A DNA stretch of 64,000 nt from Flectonema sp. DT1601 (Eukaryota; Euglenozoa; Diplonemea; Diplonemida; Diplonemidae). Each line of letters starts with the position of its first letter. The first letter of the stretch is position 1. Positions 30,924-40,900 of this stretch are shown here, in pieces. A model generated the notes under the pieces. The model was not told where the DNA came from and made no database searches. It saw only the letters and a list, made by a program, of their open reading frames with translations. The translations under genes and the position numbers were made by a program. The stretch covers positions 186,001 to 250,000 of the forward strand of contig OZ025790.1 of the NCBI GenBank assembly GCA_964019425.1, in the 5' to 3' direction.

Positions 30924-32480
30924 TTATAAGAAAAGCATATCTCTTTCTACAACTTCAACACCTTTTGAAGTTCGTACAGTGACATATGTGCAATCAACAG
31001 TTCGACCTCGCGAGGTGCCGCCATGCTTCTTTGCGAGTTGGAGGTTGTATTTAGATTTTTCTGTTTGATGAGAACATTTTGTTCCACACGATTCATGTCC
31101 GTGGTTTTGATGAATTGCTGAAACAGTTTTGCTTACATCGATAGTGATTGCTGATGTTCGAACTGCCTTTCCAACAAGCCAGTTATCAAAAGCGACTCCT
31201 CCTACGACGAAGTCTGGTATGGTATCCCACTGAAATAATCCACGAGACATTATAAAATAGTCTTCGGCATCCGCCTGGTACACAGATCCTTGTTTCCCTA
31301 AGTCTTCTAGATTTGTACTCCAATCGTCGTGTTCAGATCCCATGTCCCAATTTTTAGGCATATCAATATTCGTTCTCTGTCCGACAATAAAAACGTGTTT
31401 TTTAGGATGATGTTTTTCCATCCAAACAAACACAGCATGCAATGTTTCTGAGAGGGTGTAGGTGTACATTATATCTCCATTTGTATACATGACAAACTTG
31501 CTACTTGGGCTTGACTGTAGAGCATGAGAGAATAAGCCTCTGTAAGTTGGTTGTTTGTAACGAGTGTGAAGTTCTGGAGAATCATCTGTCTCGAATTTAT
31601 GTGACACAGCAGATTGTAATACCGAGTCATGCTCGCTTATGATGATCCATTGAAGGTGAGGAATTCGTTCCCAACTTTTGTAGACGAAGTCTTGCTTTGA
31701 TATGTCATTTTTATTTGACGAAGATTTCGGAGATGCGCATGCAATAATATTCCCAACATCATTCCAATGTTCATAATTTCTATCTTTTAGTTGAATGCTT
31801 GGGTTACACATGTCATTTAAATGTTCGCAGTTTATTTTAAAAAGTTGGAATTCAATTTCTTTTTTATCAAGTTCATCAATCGAAGCAGTCATCATTCTAA
31901 ACCCTTTATTTGTCGATGTGATCAGTTGACGTGTTTTTGTACATCTTATAATACATGATCCAGCAAGTTCATGTGGGAACTCAATCTGAAAGTGTTCCAT
32001 GCTTTTGTGTTGCGCACGGTCGACTGTTAATTTTCTATCGCTTTCAGCTGTTAAGTACGTTCCGTGACTTGATTGGAATCCATAACCCATGACTGAATGA
32101 GTTTCATATGCCACCAATTTAAATATAGAAAGCCTTGCATCGTCACTCTCACTGTATGGTATTTTAAAAGATTTCTTACTCCGTTTTGATGTTATTTTAA
32201 TAAAGTCACCAGAAGACAGTTCAGAGAGATGTCGAACTGGAATATAATTTTCTTTTTTATCATTTTTTTTTATCTTCTTTGGTAACGACATATTCACACT
32301 AACCATCTCATGAGGAGATGCATCTCTTGGAACACGTTTGGAGTTATGTTCTGATCTCCCTTTTGGTCTAGCTCTTATAGGTGAGTCTCTCACAGCACTC
32401 TTATGAACAGCACCAACGTTTAATGTCACTACTATCACACAAACAGCTATGAGTATCGTGACATATTTCACTAACTTCAT
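30924..32480 (-). CDS. Type II membrane glycosyltransferase-like protein with beta-trefoil-like stem
   Basis: 518 aa. A short cytosolic start and one signal anchor (LVKYVTILIAVCVIVVTLNV) are followed by a basic stem. Residues ~85-215 read like a fascin/ricin-type beta-trefoil (SSHGTYLTAESDRKLTVDRA, then EFQLFKIN). Residues ~240-490 resemble a nucleotide-diphospho-sugar transferase-like family: KFVMYTNGDIMYT (NGD in the place of a DxD-type motif), HVFIVGQRTNIDMP, ADAEDYFIMSRGLFQWD, VGGVAFDNWLV and AIHQNHGHE. The W-D/F-D-N-W and HQNH motifs are the best family marks. Probably a Golgi enzyme that acts on glycans; donor and acceptor unknown. CCCTGTAG acceptor lies 5 bases before the ATG. Confidence 0.72.
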   Translation of the reverse strand: MKLVKYVTILIAVCVIVVTLNVGAVHKSAVRDSPIRARPKGRSEHNSKRVPRDASPHEMVSVNMSLPKKIKKNDKKENYIPVRHLSELSSGDFIKITSKRSKKSFKIPYSESDDARLSIFKLVAYETHSVMGYGFQSSHGTYLTAESDRKLTVDRAQHKSMEHFQIEFPHELAGSCIIRCTKTRQLITSTNKGFRMMTASIDELDKKEIEFQLFKINCEHLNDMCNPSIQLKDRNYEHWNDVGNIIACASPKSSSNKNDISKQDFVYKSWERIPHLQWIIISEHDSVLQSAVSHKFETDDSPELHTRYKQPTYRGLFSHALQSSPSSKFVMYTNGDIMYTYTLSETLHAVFVWMEKHHPKKHVFIVGQRTNIDMPKNWDMGSEHDDWSTNLEDLGKQGSVYQADAEDYFIMSRGLFQWDTIPDFVVGGVAFDNWLVGKAVRTSAITIDVSKTVSAIHQNHGHESCGTKCSHQTEKSKYNLQLAKKHGGTSRGRTVDCTYVTVRTSKGVEVVERDMLFL

Positions 32481-33000
32481 AGTAGCTACAGGGCAATAAT
32501 CATTTTTTTAGTGCGCTGCTGAGATATGCTTAACTGGGGGGGGGAACTGCTTTTTAATGATTGAAATCTCCATAATAAAAAAAGAATCAACAAAAAGTAT
32601 TATGTTTGCTGTTTGGAAATAAGAAAAAAAAATAAATTTAGATTTTTCACAAAAAACCATCTAACTTTTTGTAGGGTTTCCCTTCGTAATAAATTTGAAG
32701 ATGTGGCTGTAAAAACTCATTGAGATTGGCTGACGAGTAGTCGAAATCTCGTTCGCTCATTGAAGGCAGTTAAAAAAAAGTTTTTTTTTCCATTTTTATA
32801 AATTAAAAAAAAAAAAAAAAAAAATTCAGTCGATGTGTTGCTCTTGCTCGATACAACATTTATCCTTTAGCATTATTCAAATTTTTTTAAAAAAAGAAAT
32901 AAATAAAAAGAAATAACACAAATTTTTAATTTTAAAAATATAGTCGCATGCGCCAATTTTTTTGGCAAAACTCTCCCCAATATGGATTATCATAGGAATT

Positions 33001-33034
<34 letters not shown>

Positions 33035-34057
33035 TATTTCTTAAGGGATTCCAACCCTCCTTTCTTTTTCCTTTTTTTTTTTTTTGGACGAACGAGACAA
33101 GGCAAAAATACCTTTTTTTTTTTTTTTTGTGTCAATGAGAAACAAACCAAATAAATAGAAACAAAAAAAAGGAAGAAATAACTGTGTCTTTTTTTTTTTT
33201 ATATTTTTTGTTACTTTTCTTTCTTTTTTTTTTTTTTTTTCCCACAGAACGATAATCCTTTAGGCTAGATGATCGCACTGTAAATAAAAGAAAATAAATC
33301 GTAACTCTGTGAAATTCATAAAAACTAAGGACAATTACAGGTGCTGTCCACAAAAAAAAAAAAAAAAAAAAAAAAAGAAACGAAAAAAAAGAAAAAAATG
33401 GAAGTATTAATGTTGTGCTTCGATTCGTAATTCTTTTTCTACATGTAGAACAGAGACGAAGCATAAACGCCGAGGATAGGGAAAAAAAAACTACGGTGTC
33501 TCTACATAAGTATAAAAACAAAAATCACCCAACCTTCAAAAAAGACCTCCCTTCATGTATTGTGTAGTTGACCACAAGTCGGCCTTGCAGGACTCGTCCT
33601 ACGGCAGGCCAATGTGATTGCGCTTTCTAGTTGGAGATCAAAATACACCGAAAGTGGTTTTCTTTTTTTTTTTTTTCTTTTTTTTGTGTATTCTCATGGT
33701 CGGTCCCACCACGACTATGACACAATTTTTCAACAGTTTTTTTCGTGACACAAAAAAAAACAAAAAAAACATCAACAAGTGTGTTATCATGTACTATTTT
33801 CTGTACAGTTCTATGCTACAGTAAAGTTCTTTTTTTAATTCAAAGAAAAAAGAAAAAAAACGAGGGGAAAAAAAGAAGAAAAAAATCAGGCACTCCAAGA
33901 AAAGAAGCCAAAAACGCCTCCCCTTCCAGTCGTGTTGTAAGCTACGTAACAAATCGAAACAATAAAGACCGTTGTGACCCAATCGGAACAGACATGGAGG
34001 AGTCTAACGGTAAGATCAGAATAGGCTAGCGGAGAGAATAAAATGTCGGTAGTTTAC
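32481..34057. other. Intergenic, 1.6 kb
   Basis: Dense A/T runs (for example 33002-33031, 33078-33086, 33224-33240, 33352-33376, 33662-33685). It contains a nested hairpin at 33581-33610 (see separate entry). No gene seen. Confidence 0.6.
33581..33610. other. Nested hairpin
   Basis: GGCCT, then AGGAC-TC-GTCCT, then AGGCC: a perfect 5-bp inner stem with a 2-base loop inside a perfect 5-bp outer stem, with short asymmetric gaps. It lies in a GC-richer island of ~60 bases within AT-rich spacer. Role unknown. Confidence 0.55.
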
Positions 34058-35858
34058 CTACCATGAGTTTTGGTTCATGGCAACAGTTAAAAGAGATTTC
34101 TGAAGCTGCTTCAAATCAGATAAAGAGTTGTCGTATTTAATAGAAATCATTCGACGAGATTGTTGTTCGAATTCAGAAATTATGATCGCTGCTGATGATT
34201 TTGAGATTGAATCCATCTGTCTTTCCACAAATCGAACTACCTGATCTTCAGCTGTTCTCATTCGATCATGAGATTCTTTATTCTCAAGCGACAGTTTCTT
34301 AACTTCTTCATTTAGTCTTCTTGTTTCAGATTGTTCTTCTTCCAATTGCTTTTCTATAGTTTGCCATTGTCTCTTCTTCTTTTTCAGTTCACGGAATTCA
34401 GCTACGTTGTATTCACACACACGACCATTGTTCTTTACTTCTCCTTCGAGAAGTATTATTTTTTGTGCAGATGATTTTATTTCTTGTTGAACGTCAGAAA
34501 GTCGTTTTTGAAATTCGTTCGTTAGAGTGCTTACGATTTCATCGTGTGATCGAATTGTTGCTTTTAGTTGTGATTGTTCCTGTTTTATTATTTATTTTTT
34601 AAAAAAATCTTGTTTTATTCATAAATAAATTTAAAAAAAATATCACACAAACCTTTGCCATGGACTGAATCGTACCCTTAGCATTTTCATATTGGTTTTC
34701 TAATTTATCTTTTTGAGTATCTGACGTTGAGAGTAGTGATTTCGTTGTCGAAAGTTGTTTTTTAATTTCAACAGCCTCATCTTCTTTTGGAAATCGTTTC
34801 ACCATCGTGAGGCATTCTTGTCGCATTCTCTCAGTTACGATAATTTTGTTACGAAGATCGAGGACTTCCAAGTCTGAGGATATGACGTGTTGACGAATAA
34901 TTTGAGACTCCGTTGAATAGAACTCTTGAAACAGAAATTGATATCCAAAAAGAATCTCATTTCTCTGAGTTGATTCATCCAGATGCAACGCAGATAATAA
35001 TTTCCCATCCATCAACAGTCCTTGTGCTGTGACAAGTTGTCTCAATGTATCGTTATTTAACTTTGTTTCATCTTGTAAACTCTGCCTAGCTCTTTTATAT
35101 TCCGTTCTTACATCCTGACACAATCGTTCCTTCAATTTGACATTCATTTTTGATAATTCTGTGAATGCTTCCGATTGAGTTTTATGTCGATTGTTTGCTT
35201 CGGATATTTGAACATATGAAGTTGAGAGTTTGCTGGCGCGCTGGATGTTAAATCGGGTCATCGACTCGAATGATAGCAAAGATTGAGTTGATATTAATAT
35301 TTTATATTGGTCGGAGGATATGTCAAAAGTAATACGAGAATACTCAGACATCAGTTCAGATCGCATCAACCTTTCCGTCATCCCGACAGACGACATCGCA
35401 ACTATAAATGCAAAGCAAGAAGACTCAGCCACTTCAATTTCTCGTCTTTCATACGCTTCATGAGAACCAAAATTTAATGAAAAACAGGTGCTTTCAAGTC
35501 GTAGGAGATCATCGAACGACGGCATTCTAGAATCAGGCGCATTAATATCAATATCAACAGGTGGAGCAATGGGGTATCCATGAGGCCATTCAAACATCGT
35601 ATCATAGAAAGGAGGAAATCCCATATATGCCCCAGCCATGTGATGATGATGGTGATGGTGATGGTGGTGATGATGATGGTGATGGCTCATCATTGGAGGA
35701 GGAGGTAACATCTCGGTCAACTCATTCTCTGGTGGTGTTAAATAAACTGCTCTCTCAGTTGACGATGAGTACACTGGAGGACACGAACTTGGTCTTTCCG
35801 GAGTTGCATCTTCGATTAGCGGCGGGGGTGAGTGGGACGGTGTCCCTGGTCGTTGCAT
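34058..35858 (-). CDS. Coiled-coil protein with His run, two exons (575 aa)
   Basis: Exon 1 is 35858-34653 (402 codons, ATG at 35858; a GTG lies three codons before). Exon 2 is 34579-34058. The 73-bp intron (34652-34580) starts GTTTGTG, ends ATAAAACAG and is phase 0; without it the frame would run into AT-rich nonsense. The N-terminal ~130 residues are Pro-rich with a run of about 15 His after MMS. The rest is mostly helical and predicted coiled coil: SRITFDISSDQYKILISTQS, then long Glu/Lys/Gln segments such as ELKKKKRQWQTIEKQLEEEQ. No known domain recognised. A structural or scaffold role, perhaps cytoskeletal, is a guess. Acceptor TATAAAACAG lies 14 bases before the ATG. Confidence 0.85.
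34580..34652 (-). other. Spliceosomal intron (73 bp)
   Basis: Donor AAG/GTTTGT, acceptor AATAAAACAG/GAA. Keeps phase 0 between two long coding stretches. The last ~30 bases before the acceptor are A-rich, not pyrimidine-rich. Confidence 0.85.
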
Positions 35859-36087
35859 GTAACCCACCCCTACTGTTTTATATACTAAATACTAATAATC
35901 TGACAATGACAGCCAATTATAAATAAAAAAAAACATAAAAAGAAAAAAAAAAACTACCTAACTAGCTTTCTTTCCGAAGCAAATCGAAGAGTAACAAGAA
36001 AAAAGAATAGACATACGGAGGGGGGGTCTATACTGTTTTTTTTTTATTTTTATTTTTTTTAGTATTAAGTACCGCACTGTAGCTAAC

Positions 36088-36114
36088 ATGCTACCGGCCT
36101 GCCGGTAACAGCAT
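36088..36114. other. Palindromic hairpin
   Basis: ATGC-TACCGGC-CT-GCCGGTA-ACA-GCAT: a perfect 7-bp GC-rich stem with a 2-base loop, extended by 4 bp beyond a 3-base bulge. It stands out from its AT-rich surroundings. Confidence 0.6.
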
Positions 36115-36332
36115 AGTCAGAAAACAGAATTCTCTCTCGTGGCTACGATTCCTTGCCTCAAACAAGCTGTAAGCTGCACTATTTTAGTTTTTTTTTTGTT
36201 CCCAATGGTAAACAAGACAAGCTCTTGTTATGTTCCCTTCTTCAAGAAGTTTTTGTGTGTTTTTGGTTTTTTACTTTTGTGAAATTGTAACAAGAACGTT
36301 ATTAGAAGTTGCAAAAAAAAAAAAAAAAAACC

Positions 36333-36457
36333 ATTCAAATAAGCCTTATATTTTGTTGATCGCAGCTAGTTTTACTGGCGCACAGGGAAATAGATAACAT
36401 GACATAATAAATAACGGCTCTTAATCTGAATAGTTTCTTCTCCGACTTCGTCGGTGC
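36333..36457 (+). repeat. Dispersed ~125-bp repeat, copy B (complete)
   Basis: Starts CATTCAAATAAGCC and ends CTCCGACTTCGTCGGTGC, then a ~23-base A run. Ends of the main body are inverted (ATTCAAAT...GGCTCTTAATCTGAAT). The CCGAC-TTC-GTCGG tail folds into a perfect 5-bp hairpin. Confidence 0.88.
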
Positions 36458-37723
36458 AAAAAAAAAAAAAAAAAAAAAAATGAAAAATGCAATAAAAAAA
36501 TACTGCAACAAAAAAAATGAAACCACCTAACTGAAGAGGATGTCCGAAAACTCACGCTCTGTAAGGCAAACCTATGAGTGTGGAGGAAAAATAGAAATGA
36601 CCAAAGAAGGAAGAAAGAAATAAAAATAAAATAACCTGTGGCAGCACTAAAAGTCGGAGAGGCGAATTAATGCAATCCAGTACTGCCACCGTGATCGCTT
36701 ACATGTTCTAAAGACTTCCCAGAGGAACCACAGAATAGCAATGCGTACTTATTGAAATCTTCCTTTTACACGCGATGGGATACTTGTAACAGTGCCAGTG
36801 AGTCTTTTTTTTTTTTTTTTCCTTTTTTTTCTTTTTTCTTTTTTTTTTTTTTTTGGAAAAAAAAAGACAAAGAAAAAAAAAGGGGGGTGAAAAATCCTCA
36901 CTAATACCATCATATCAGCGAATGTTGCTGTCTCTCATACAAAGTAAGAACGAAAAAAAAAAGGGACACAAAGCAAGGAATTCGATATTGATTCTGCTTG
37001 TGGTAGTTCTTTTTACTAAATAATTGCATAAGCATTCAGTAAAATTACCGGTGAATGGGGAGTTGGAGTCACAAAACAAAACAGAATTACAAACCAGATT
37101 TTATTTTTTTCTTTTTTTTTTTTTTTTTCCCCCTCTCCAATTTTGGAAGCCAGAAAACCTTCTCATAAAAATATTTTTTAAAAAAAAAATAAAAAAAAAT
37201 AGACATGCCTGTGAGGCACGAAAAAATTAAAAATAATTTTTTTAACTTTTATCGACTTGAGAATAAAACACAGCACTCGCACATGATTATAATGAGGGGG
37301 TGGGGTTTTATGACAAAGCAACATGCGTATGCCATGATCGCTTACAGAAATAACCTATTGCGGTAAAAATCGTGTGTGTCAAGCTTGGGGAGAATGAGAG
37401 AGAAAAAAAAACGTATAATTTATAGTGTCTGGCAGCAAACCAAAGACAAACAGACCTCCTCACACACACAACTCACACACTTCTTTGATCATGTTTATTT
37501 ATTTAAAGGTTTCCTAATTTTTGTGTTTTCCTTTTTTTTTTTTCTATCTTTCGGAGAAGTCAGTTATCGTTAACAATTTTTAAAAAAAAAAAAAAAAGAG
37601 GAAAAAAAGGGGTGAAATCAAAGTACATCTTTTTTAATTTACTACTACAAAAGAAAGACAAAGAATAATCGTGTCTGATTCATAATCCACGATAATGTTA
37701 AAAAAAATATAAAAATAAAATCC

Positions 37724-37854
37724 ATTCAGATAACAGCCTTATATTTTGATGATCGCAAACGGTAATACTGAGCGCGCACAAGGGAAACAAGTAAACATGA
37801 CCATAATAAATCACGGCTCTTAATCTGAATAGTTTCTTCTCCATTCATCGGTGC
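37724..37854 (+). repeat. Dispersed ~125-bp repeat, copy C (complete)
   Basis: ATTCAGATAACAGCC ... GGCTCTTAATCTGAAT then TTTCTTCTCCATTCATCGGTGC and a ~27-base A run. About 80% like copy B. It ends 70 bases from the stop codon of the exchanger gene. Confidence 0.88.
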
Positions 37855-37924
37855 AAAAAAAAAAAAAAAAAAAAAAAAAATACTACCAGTACCAAAATAT
37901 TAACAGCAGAAACGACTACGAGTG

Positions 37925-40900
37925 TCAAGGTTGTGGTGAATACCCTTGAGGAGGCACACCATGAGGACTCAACCCATGTGGACTTGCACTAGGTGTGTGA
38001 TATGAAGTGTATACAGGTGAACTATAAGTATAAGGTGAAGCACTATTATAAGGTGATCCCTGTTGGTTATATCCCTGATAAGGTGAACTTGATAAAAGTT
38101 CATTCATCTCATACGAGTCAGCGTTACTTTGACTTGCTTGTGATGAGGCTCGTTTAGCCCGTTCTACACGACGTTCTTCTTTGCGCTCTGCCTTCGCACG
38201 TTTCTTATCCTTACGGCGTTCTTTTCTTTTGATGTTTTCTGCATCCTCACCTCCAGAATTAGTTGATGGTTGTGACTGTGGTGGGATTGCAGGCGTGAAA
38301 TCAGGTTTTTTCTGAGTACGTCTTCCCAAAGGAGATCCAGGTCCCAACTTAGGATTCAAGTGATTGGTTGGTCTGTACAAATGCATTTCGTATTGTTTTT
38401 GCCATTCCAAAGCATTCGGGTTTGTACCCGCACCTGAAGCTTCGGCGCTGGGTAATGGAGCACCCATAGCAAGAGCTAAAGCATTTCTAACTGCGTGAGG
38501 TCCAATCAACCCCGCAATTGTACGCGTGGTTTTAATCCACGAGTGAAGCTTCTTCCAGAGTCGCTTTGCTTTTTCAGATGCGCTGAAAACGTCGTAGATT
38601 TTTATGACGATGGCGTCGCCCCAGAACAAACAAGACCTCGAGACTATGTCATCGAGCTTCATCGGTTCTTTAATTATTTCGGGTTTGTGTTCAGAAGATT
38701 TCGGGACTTCCGAGCATCGTCCATTAATTATAATGGCAATGTGACTACTTAGGTTGTGAGTAGTCTTTCCATCAGCTATAATGTCTTGTGATAATTCAGC
38801 AGTATGACCTAACTCTCTTACTCTTGTATCGTCCCATTGTGAGAATGGATGAGTACTTCCCAGAACGTGTTCACTAATTTGAACTCCAGCCTGAAGCCAC
38901 AACGCCTCTTCAGTTTCTTTTTCAGTAACAGCATCGTCGACACTGGTGGCTGCAAAAAACGCCGCAACCACTGCAGTCTCAGCAAATATTTCTGAGAATC
39001 TTGGAGAGTTGTTATTACCACACAACGTTGAGTGGAGATGACAACAGAAACCAGGTCCGAAATACTGAGCCTTACCTGCAATATGAACCCTAACAACACC
39101 AAGTGTGACACAGTAGAATCCTTCGGCTAAGAGACCCTTTTCACCGATAGTGTTTCCTTTCTCAAACTTCTCAACAGTGAATCGTCTGACTAAGTGTTGC
39201 TGTGATCCAGTTGTGTTAAACCATTTGAAGTCTGATAGAATCGAAAGTACTTCACTCGGTTTCTCAGCTGCTTTTAAATTATTATTCAAAGACTCCATTC
39301 GTCGCTCAACCTGATGTACCAGTTCATGAGTACCCTCCTCATCAATCATACCCTCATGCTCCATATGATGACAGTATGATCTTGCTAAGTTGAGAACTTC
39401 TCTAGAAGCATGTCTGGTCTTTATTGCTACAGCTACTTCAGGCATTTCCTTTGTGTACCAATCCAGGAGTCTCATTGCCTCAAGAATCTCTTTCTTGCAA
39501 TGTCTTGTTACGTTCACTGCTAGTTTCTTATCAAGCAATTTATTAACATTCTTAATACAGGCTTCATGAGCTGTTACGAATCCAATTGTTAAATCAAATG
39601 CTTCTGCCCAGGTTTTCTTCCTGGCATAGTTATTGAGACGGGATCGAACTAGAGGGAAAAGAGTTGTTCCGGTGGAGAGGGCTCTCCAGTACCAAACAAG
39701 TTGAAATTCTTCTTCTAAATCAGAACCGTATAGGTAACGAGATTCATCACTGGCATTAGTACTTAGAGCAGTTAGTTTACGTGAAGACATTCCTCCAAGG
39801 TTACCTTCTTCGTATTGATGAAGAACTGATTGTAATAATAGCTTACAATAAGCATCAACACATGCAATGTGATCTTCTGGAAGGACGATTTCTCTCGTGT
39901 CACTTGCATAAGGATTGTCTAACCCTGTGAATACCAATTCTCGTAATTTCTGCCAATTTGTATCAGCCAGTACCGGTCTTCTCATTAGGCCACGAATTTC
40001 TTTCTGAGTGTTTCCGATAAGTTTTGAATGAGCTTTTTGCATATTCAAACGTTTTGTTTCAGCAATTCGATCTAAACCCAACTTAGCAACAATCGGTTGT
40101 GTCGTAACACCGTTAACTAGAAGTGTGAGAACAACAATACCCGAACAGTGAAATAAAAACCTCGATCCTAAATCTGGATGCGAACACAAAATAGCACTAT
40201 CTCCAGCTACGATGAGACCTAAGGCAAGCCCAACAGCACCACGAAGACCTCCCCAAGTGACTAAAAGAGCATTTTTCCAGTCTAATTTGTATGGCAGCCT
40301 TGACAACACTGGCATGAATACGAATAACCCAAAACCTCTAATGCAATTAACACCTGCATATGTTATCATTAAATATCCGTAGTCGACTTCCGTAATACCA
40401 ACGAAGGCTTTCTTTGATACAATTAAACCAGCGAGAGCAAAGATTAACGTGTTGGTCATGAAAACGACGATTTCCCAAAAATGATGCATCGTGTGCTCAA
40501 CTTCAGGTGATATACATTGCTTGTGATATGATAAGTAACAACCGAATGCTACAAGACCGAGGACACCAGAGACGCCTAAGAATCCTTCAGCAACGAAAAA
40601 AGTCAGGTATGCAGCTGCGACAGTAACACTAACTTCTATGAGCTGATCGTTAAAAACTCCCTCAAGACAAAGTTTACAAATTACTCCAACGATCAAACCA
40701 ATAGCTGGTCCTCCCAAAGCAATTTTTACGAATTCTCCAAACATTTCCGGGGCGCTTAAACTAATCTGACCTGTCGGGACAGCATCTTTTAATATATTAA
40801 ACAGAGCAATAGCAGTACCGTCGTTGAATAACGATTCTCCCTCAATCATTGTGGAGATACTTGCACTTGCTCCAAGTTCTTTTAGCAAAGCAACAACAGC

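Larger units (their letters stand above)
35859..37924. other. Intergenic, 2.1 kb, with two dispersed-repeat copies
   Basis: Holds repeat copies B and C, the palindromic hairpin at 36088-36114 and several long T/A runs (36806-36821, 36839-36854, 37110-37128, 37581-37597). No gene seen. Confidence 0.65.
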
